From positions 557,893 to 621,892 of the forward strand of contig NZ_SMTG01000004.1 of assembly GCF_004358165.1 (NCBI RefSeq): 64,000 nt of DNA, in the 5' to 3' direction. The notes below the pieces were generated by a model. It had not been told where the DNA came from and did not search any database. It saw only the letters and a list, made by a program, of their open reading frames with translations. This document shows, piece after piece, positions 61,020-64,000 of this stretch (positions within the stretch are counted from its first letter, which is position 1; each line of letters starts with the position of its first letter). The translations under genes were made by a program, and so were the position numbers. Source of the stretch: Luteimonas terrae. Lineage in GTDB: Bacteria; Pseudomonadota; Gammaproteobacteria; Xanthomonadales; Xanthomonadaceae.

Positions 61020-61685
61020 ATGACGCAACGCTCGACGACGACCGACATGAACGACGAAGACGAGGGCTTGAACTGGGCCCGTATCGCCGGCTTCACGATG
61101 GTGGTCGCGTTCCACGCCGCCGCCGTCATGCTGCTGCTCGCGCCGGTCAATCCGCCGAACGCCGCACAGCAGGAAGAGGCCGCGACGCGCGTGGTGATCA
61201 TCGAGCCGCCGCCGCCGCCTCCCCCGCCGCCGCCGCCGCCGCCGGAGCCGCCGAAGCCGACGCCGATCAAGGAACTGACGCCGCCGCGTCCGACGCCGGT
61301 CCCGCCGCCGCCGGAAGCACCGCCGGTCGTGTTCGACGAGCCGTCGCCGATGGATACCCCGGCCCCGCCGCCGGCCCCGCCGTCGCCGCCCGCACAGGTC
61401 GCCGACATCGGCGCCAGCGTCGACATCTCGTCGAAGAACATGAATCCCCCGCGCTATCCGCCTGCCGCCGCGCGCGCGCAGATCGAAGGCACGGTGATCT
61501 TGGTCATCGACGTCGACGCCAACGGCAACGTCACCAACGTGTCGGTCGAGAAGTCCAGCCGCAACCGCGACCTCGACCGCGCCGCGATCGAAGCGGCACG
61601 CAAGTGGTCGTTCGCACCCGCGATGAAGAACGGCGCGCCCGCTGCCGGTCGCGTGCGCGTGCCGGTCGACTTCAACCTGGGCTGA
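61020..61685 (+). CDS. tonB: Energy transducer TonB
   Basis: 221 residues. N-terminal TM helix ARIAGFTMVVAFHAAAVMLLLAPV, then a proline-rich periplasm-spanning section (13 consecutive Pro, then PEPPKPTPIKELTPPRPTPVPPPP), and the C-terminal domain PRYPPAAARAQIEGTVILVI, AAIEAARKWSFAPAM. It transmits proton-motive force from ExbBD to outer-membrane receptors such as the one at 10955-13741. ATG at 61020 follows AAGAG; an ATG at 61047 is possible. Confidence 0.96.
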   Translation: MTQRSTTTDMNDEDEGLNWARIAGFTMVVAFHAAAVMLLLAPVNPPNAAQQEEAATRVVIIEPPPPPPPPPPPPPEPPKPTPIKELTPPRPTPVPPPPEAPPVVFDEPSPMDTPAPPPAPPSPPAQVADIGASVDISSKNMNPPRYPPAAARAQIEGTVILVIDVDANGNVTNVSVEKSSRNRDLDRAAIEAARKWSFAPAMKNGAPAAGRVRVPVDFNLG

Positions 61686-61790
61686 TCGCTCTGGTCCGCG
61701 ACACCGATTACACCGGCGCCCGAACGGGCGTCCGCAAGAACCGCGTCAACGTTCCACTCTTCATACCACTACATCTAGAAGGTACGCGTC

Positions 61791-62540
61791 ATGCTGCAGG
61801 AAACCACTAACGCCGCTGTGTCCAATGCTGCAGGCCTGCAGCAGATGGGCTTCGCCGACATGATCGAGCACATGGACGCGGTCAACTGGACCGTGCTCAT
61901 CGTGCTGATCGCGATGTCGGCCATGTCGATCTTCTGGATCATCTTCAATGCCATCAAGGCCGCGCGCCTGAAGGGCAGCACCGACCGCGTGATCAACACG
62001 TTCTGGGAAACCCAGAACGCCCAGGACGCGATCCGTTACATGGAAGAGCAGCCCAAGAGCGAGCCCTTCTCGAAGGTCGCCCTCGACGCCGCCCAGGCCG
62101 CCGCGCACCACCAGCGTCATGAAGGTTCGCGTCTGGTCGAGTCGCTGAACCGCTCGGAGTTCGTGGACCGCGCCCTGCGCCAGGCCGTGACCCGCGAGTC
62201 GCTGAAGCTCGAAGACGGTCTGACCGTGCTCGCCACCGTCGGTGCAACCGCGCCGTTCGTGGGTCTGCTCGGTACGGTGTGGGGCATCTACCGCGCCCTG
62301 ATCCGCATCGGTGCCAGCGGCCAGGCCGACATCGGCGCAGTGGCAGGCCCGGTGGGTGAGGCGCTGATCATGACCGCGATCGGTCTGGGTGTCGCGATCC
62401 CGGCGGTGCTGGGCTACAACTTCTTCGTCCGCCTGAACCGCGGCACGAACAACAAGCTCGACACCTTCGCGCACGACCTGCACGACTTCTTCGCCACCGG
62501 TTCGCGCGTCGGCGAGACGCCGGCTCCGGCCAAGGTCTAA
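61791..62540 (+). CDS. exbB: MotA/TolQ/ExbB proton channel family protein ExbB
   Basis: 249 residues, three TM helices: TVLIVLIAMSAMSIFWIIF (about 42-60), TVLATVGATAPFVGLLGTVWGIY (about 145-167) and PVGEALIMTAIGLGVAIPAVLGYNFFV (about 186-212). The pore-lining Thr of the second and third helices is conserved. It forms the pentameric channel that, with ExbD, harvests the proton gradient for TonB. It sits 105 bases after tonB. Confidence 0.97.
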   Translation: MLQETTNAAVSNAAGLQQMGFADMIEHMDAVNWTVLIVLIAMSAMSIFWIIFNAIKAARLKGSTDRVINTFWETQNAQDAIRYMEEQPKSEPFSKVALDAAQAAAHHQRHEGSRLVESLNRSEFVDRALRQAVTRESLKLEDGLTVLATVGATAPFVGLLGTVWGIYRALIRIGASGQADIGAVAGPVGEALIMTAIGLGVAIPAVLGYNFFVRLNRGTNNKLDTFAHDLHDFFATGSRVGETPAPAKV

Positions 62541-62576
62541 GCAGTCCGCAACTCGTCGCGATAACGGAGTCCAGAT

Positions 62577-62999
<423 letters not shown>

Positions 63000-63013
63000 C
63001 CGGAGCAACACGC

Positions 63014-63424
63014 ATGGCATTTTCATCCGGTGGCGAAGGCCCGATGGCCGACATCAACATCATTCCGCTCTGCGACGTGATGCTGGTGCTGCTGATCATC
63101 TTCATGGTGACCGCGCCCAAGCTCTCCTACCCCATCGACATCGATCTCCCGCAGCGTTCGACGACGCCGCCGGAGAATCCGGTGGAACCGCCGGAGCCGA
63201 TCCGGCTGCGCATCGACGGCTCGGGCCAGATCTTCTGGAACGACAGCCCGACGCCGGTCTCGGCGCTGCGCAACATGATGGAGTCGGAAGTCCAGCGCGA
63301 TCCGACCAACCAGCCGACGCTCGAGATCGACACGAGCGGCGACGCCGACTACGGCGTGCTGGCGAAGGTCTTGGCCGAGGCCAAGAACGCGCAGATGCAG
63401 AAGATCGGCTTCGTGCGTCAGTAA
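63014..63424 (+). CDS. exbD2: Biopolymer transport protein ExbD (second copy, ExbD2-like)
   Basis: 136 residues, 14 bases after the first copy. It has the same layout: TM segment [21 protein letters not shown] with D21, then a periplasmic domain ([36 protein letters not shown]). It begins with the same MAFSSGG as its neighbour, which points to tandem duplication. In Xanthomonas campestris ExbD2 has a role separate from iron uptake (known from the literature on that species); whether that holds here is inference. A terminator follows. Confidence 0.95.
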   Translation: MAFSSGGEGPMADINIIPLCDVMLVLLIIFMVTAPKLSYPIDIDLPQRSTTPPENPVEPPEPIRLRIDGSGQIFWNDSPTPVSALRNMMESEVQRDPTNQPTLEIDTSGDADYGVLAKVLAEAKNAQMQKIGFVRQ

Positions 63425-63483
63425 ATCGCAGTCCACATCGGTGCGGGCCTGCAGCACGCCCCGATGTCCGATGCAATGATTTG

Positions 63484-63510
63484 AACGCCGCCTTCGGGCG
63501 GCGTTTTTTT
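63484..63510 (+). terminator. Rho-independent terminator of the tonB-exb operon
   Basis: Perfect 9-bp stem AACGCCGCC / GGCGGCGTT with a stable TTCG tetraloop, followed by TTTTT. Starts 59 bases after exbD2. The remaining gap to pdxJ holds no gene. Confidence 0.92.
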
Positions 63511-63711
63511 GTCTGTGTTTCACCGGGAGTGACGGTCTCGACGGCGAGCGGTGAGGCACCGGCCGATGCATGCGGCTCGTGGGCGCGACTCTGGTCGCGA
63601 TCGTGAAAATCCCGAATCGCGAGCGCGCTCCCACCGGTACGCGGCTCCAATCTGCAGGCATCCGCAGGCGAGGCCGAAACAAAAGCCGACAGATTTCGGG
63701 TGAAGCCGGCT

Positions 63712-64000
63712 TCAGAGCGGAGCGGCAGCCCCACAGATCGCGAGATAACGGCGGATCGTCGTGTCCAGTCCGTCGTACAGCGCTTCACCGATCAGCGCAT
63801 GGCCGATCGACACCTCGTCGATGCCGTCCAGCGCCGCGAGGAAGGCCCCGAGGTTCGCCTGGCTCAGATCGTGGCCGGCATTGACGCCGAGGCCGACGGC
63901 GCGTGCCGCGTGGGCGGTGGCGACGAACGCGGGCAGTGCGGCGTCCGGCGTACCGGCGTCGTAGGCCTCGGCCCACGGACCGGTGTAGAGCTCGATGCGG
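63712..64000 (-). CDS. pdxJ: Pyridoxine 5'-phosphate synthase PdxJ, 3' part
   Basis: C-terminal 95 residues, the gene runs off the window. Translation gives [36 protein letters not shown] and [20 protein letters not shown], all conserved PdxJ blocks (phosphate-binding and glycerol-phosphate/DXP sites). PdxJ condenses deoxyxylulose phosphate with 3-amino-2-oxopropyl phosphate in vitamin B6 synthesis. It converges on the exbD2 terminator. Confidence 0.93.
   Translation of the reverse strand, partial: RIELYTGPWAEAYDAGTPDAALPAFVATAHAARAVGLGVNAGHDLSQANLGAFLAALDGIDEVSIGHALIGEALYDGLDTTIRRYLAICGAAAPL

Overview
The window looks like chromosomal DNA from a GC-rich gammaproteobacterium of the Xanthomonadaceae (Lysobacter/Luteimonas/Xanthomonas type). 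The main reason is the right-hand third. It holds rpmH-rnpA-yidC-mnmE on the minus strand, back to back with dnaA-dnaN-recF-gyrB, an M48 lipoprotein protease, a TPR protein, tonB-exbB-exbD-exbD and pdxJ. This is the xanthomonad order around the replication origin. A probable oriC lies between dnaA and dnaN, and five parS-like palindromes cluster from the dnaN 3' end to just upstream of gyrB. No rRNA, tRNA or CRISPR array was seen.

Left part (1-22100). A MexEF-OprN-like efflux operon comes first (adaptor 3' end, RND permease, SDR oxidoreductase, outer-membrane factor). It is followed by a lipoprotein plus a Tle1-like alpha/beta hydrolase (possible immunity/effector pair), htpG, a large TonB-dependent receptor, a DUF1801 protein, and a cytochrome b561 coupled to a catalase-related peroxidase. 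Next come several small exported proteins, a GFA-family protein, and a diguanylate cyclase translationally coupled to a permuted NlpC/P60-like protein.

Accessory block (22571-26943). Five attC-like sites, each next to the 3' end of a minus-strand gene and with no integrase gene in the window, define an integron cassette array of the kind called CALIN. In minus-strand order the cassettes encode a TIR-like nucleotide-binding protein, a reverse transcriptase with a helical C-terminal extension that resembles defence-associated RTs, two mutually similar proteins of unknown function, and a VOC/glyoxalase-family gene broken by a 7-bp tandem duplication. GC content drops visibly here. This is the most interesting part of the window.

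Middle part (27144-48104). It contains an M3 peptidase lipoprotein, PlsC-like acyltransferase, arfB, truC, an M16 peptidase, a PanE-like reductase, an OmpA-domain lipoprotein, a YadG/YadH-type ABC exporter, ferredoxin-NADP reductase, and an M50-type membrane protease. A small XRE-regulated operon (membrane protein, regulator, TAP-type hydrolase) has a visible operator. It is followed by a NatAB-type ABC transporter and a TonB-domain lipoprotein.

Five copies of a GC-rich hairpin repeat (11-bp stem plus a conserved TTGGGTGGGGGCGA-like tail) and two other REP-like palindrome types occupy intergenic gaps. One hairpin copy shows a compensatory base change in its stem.
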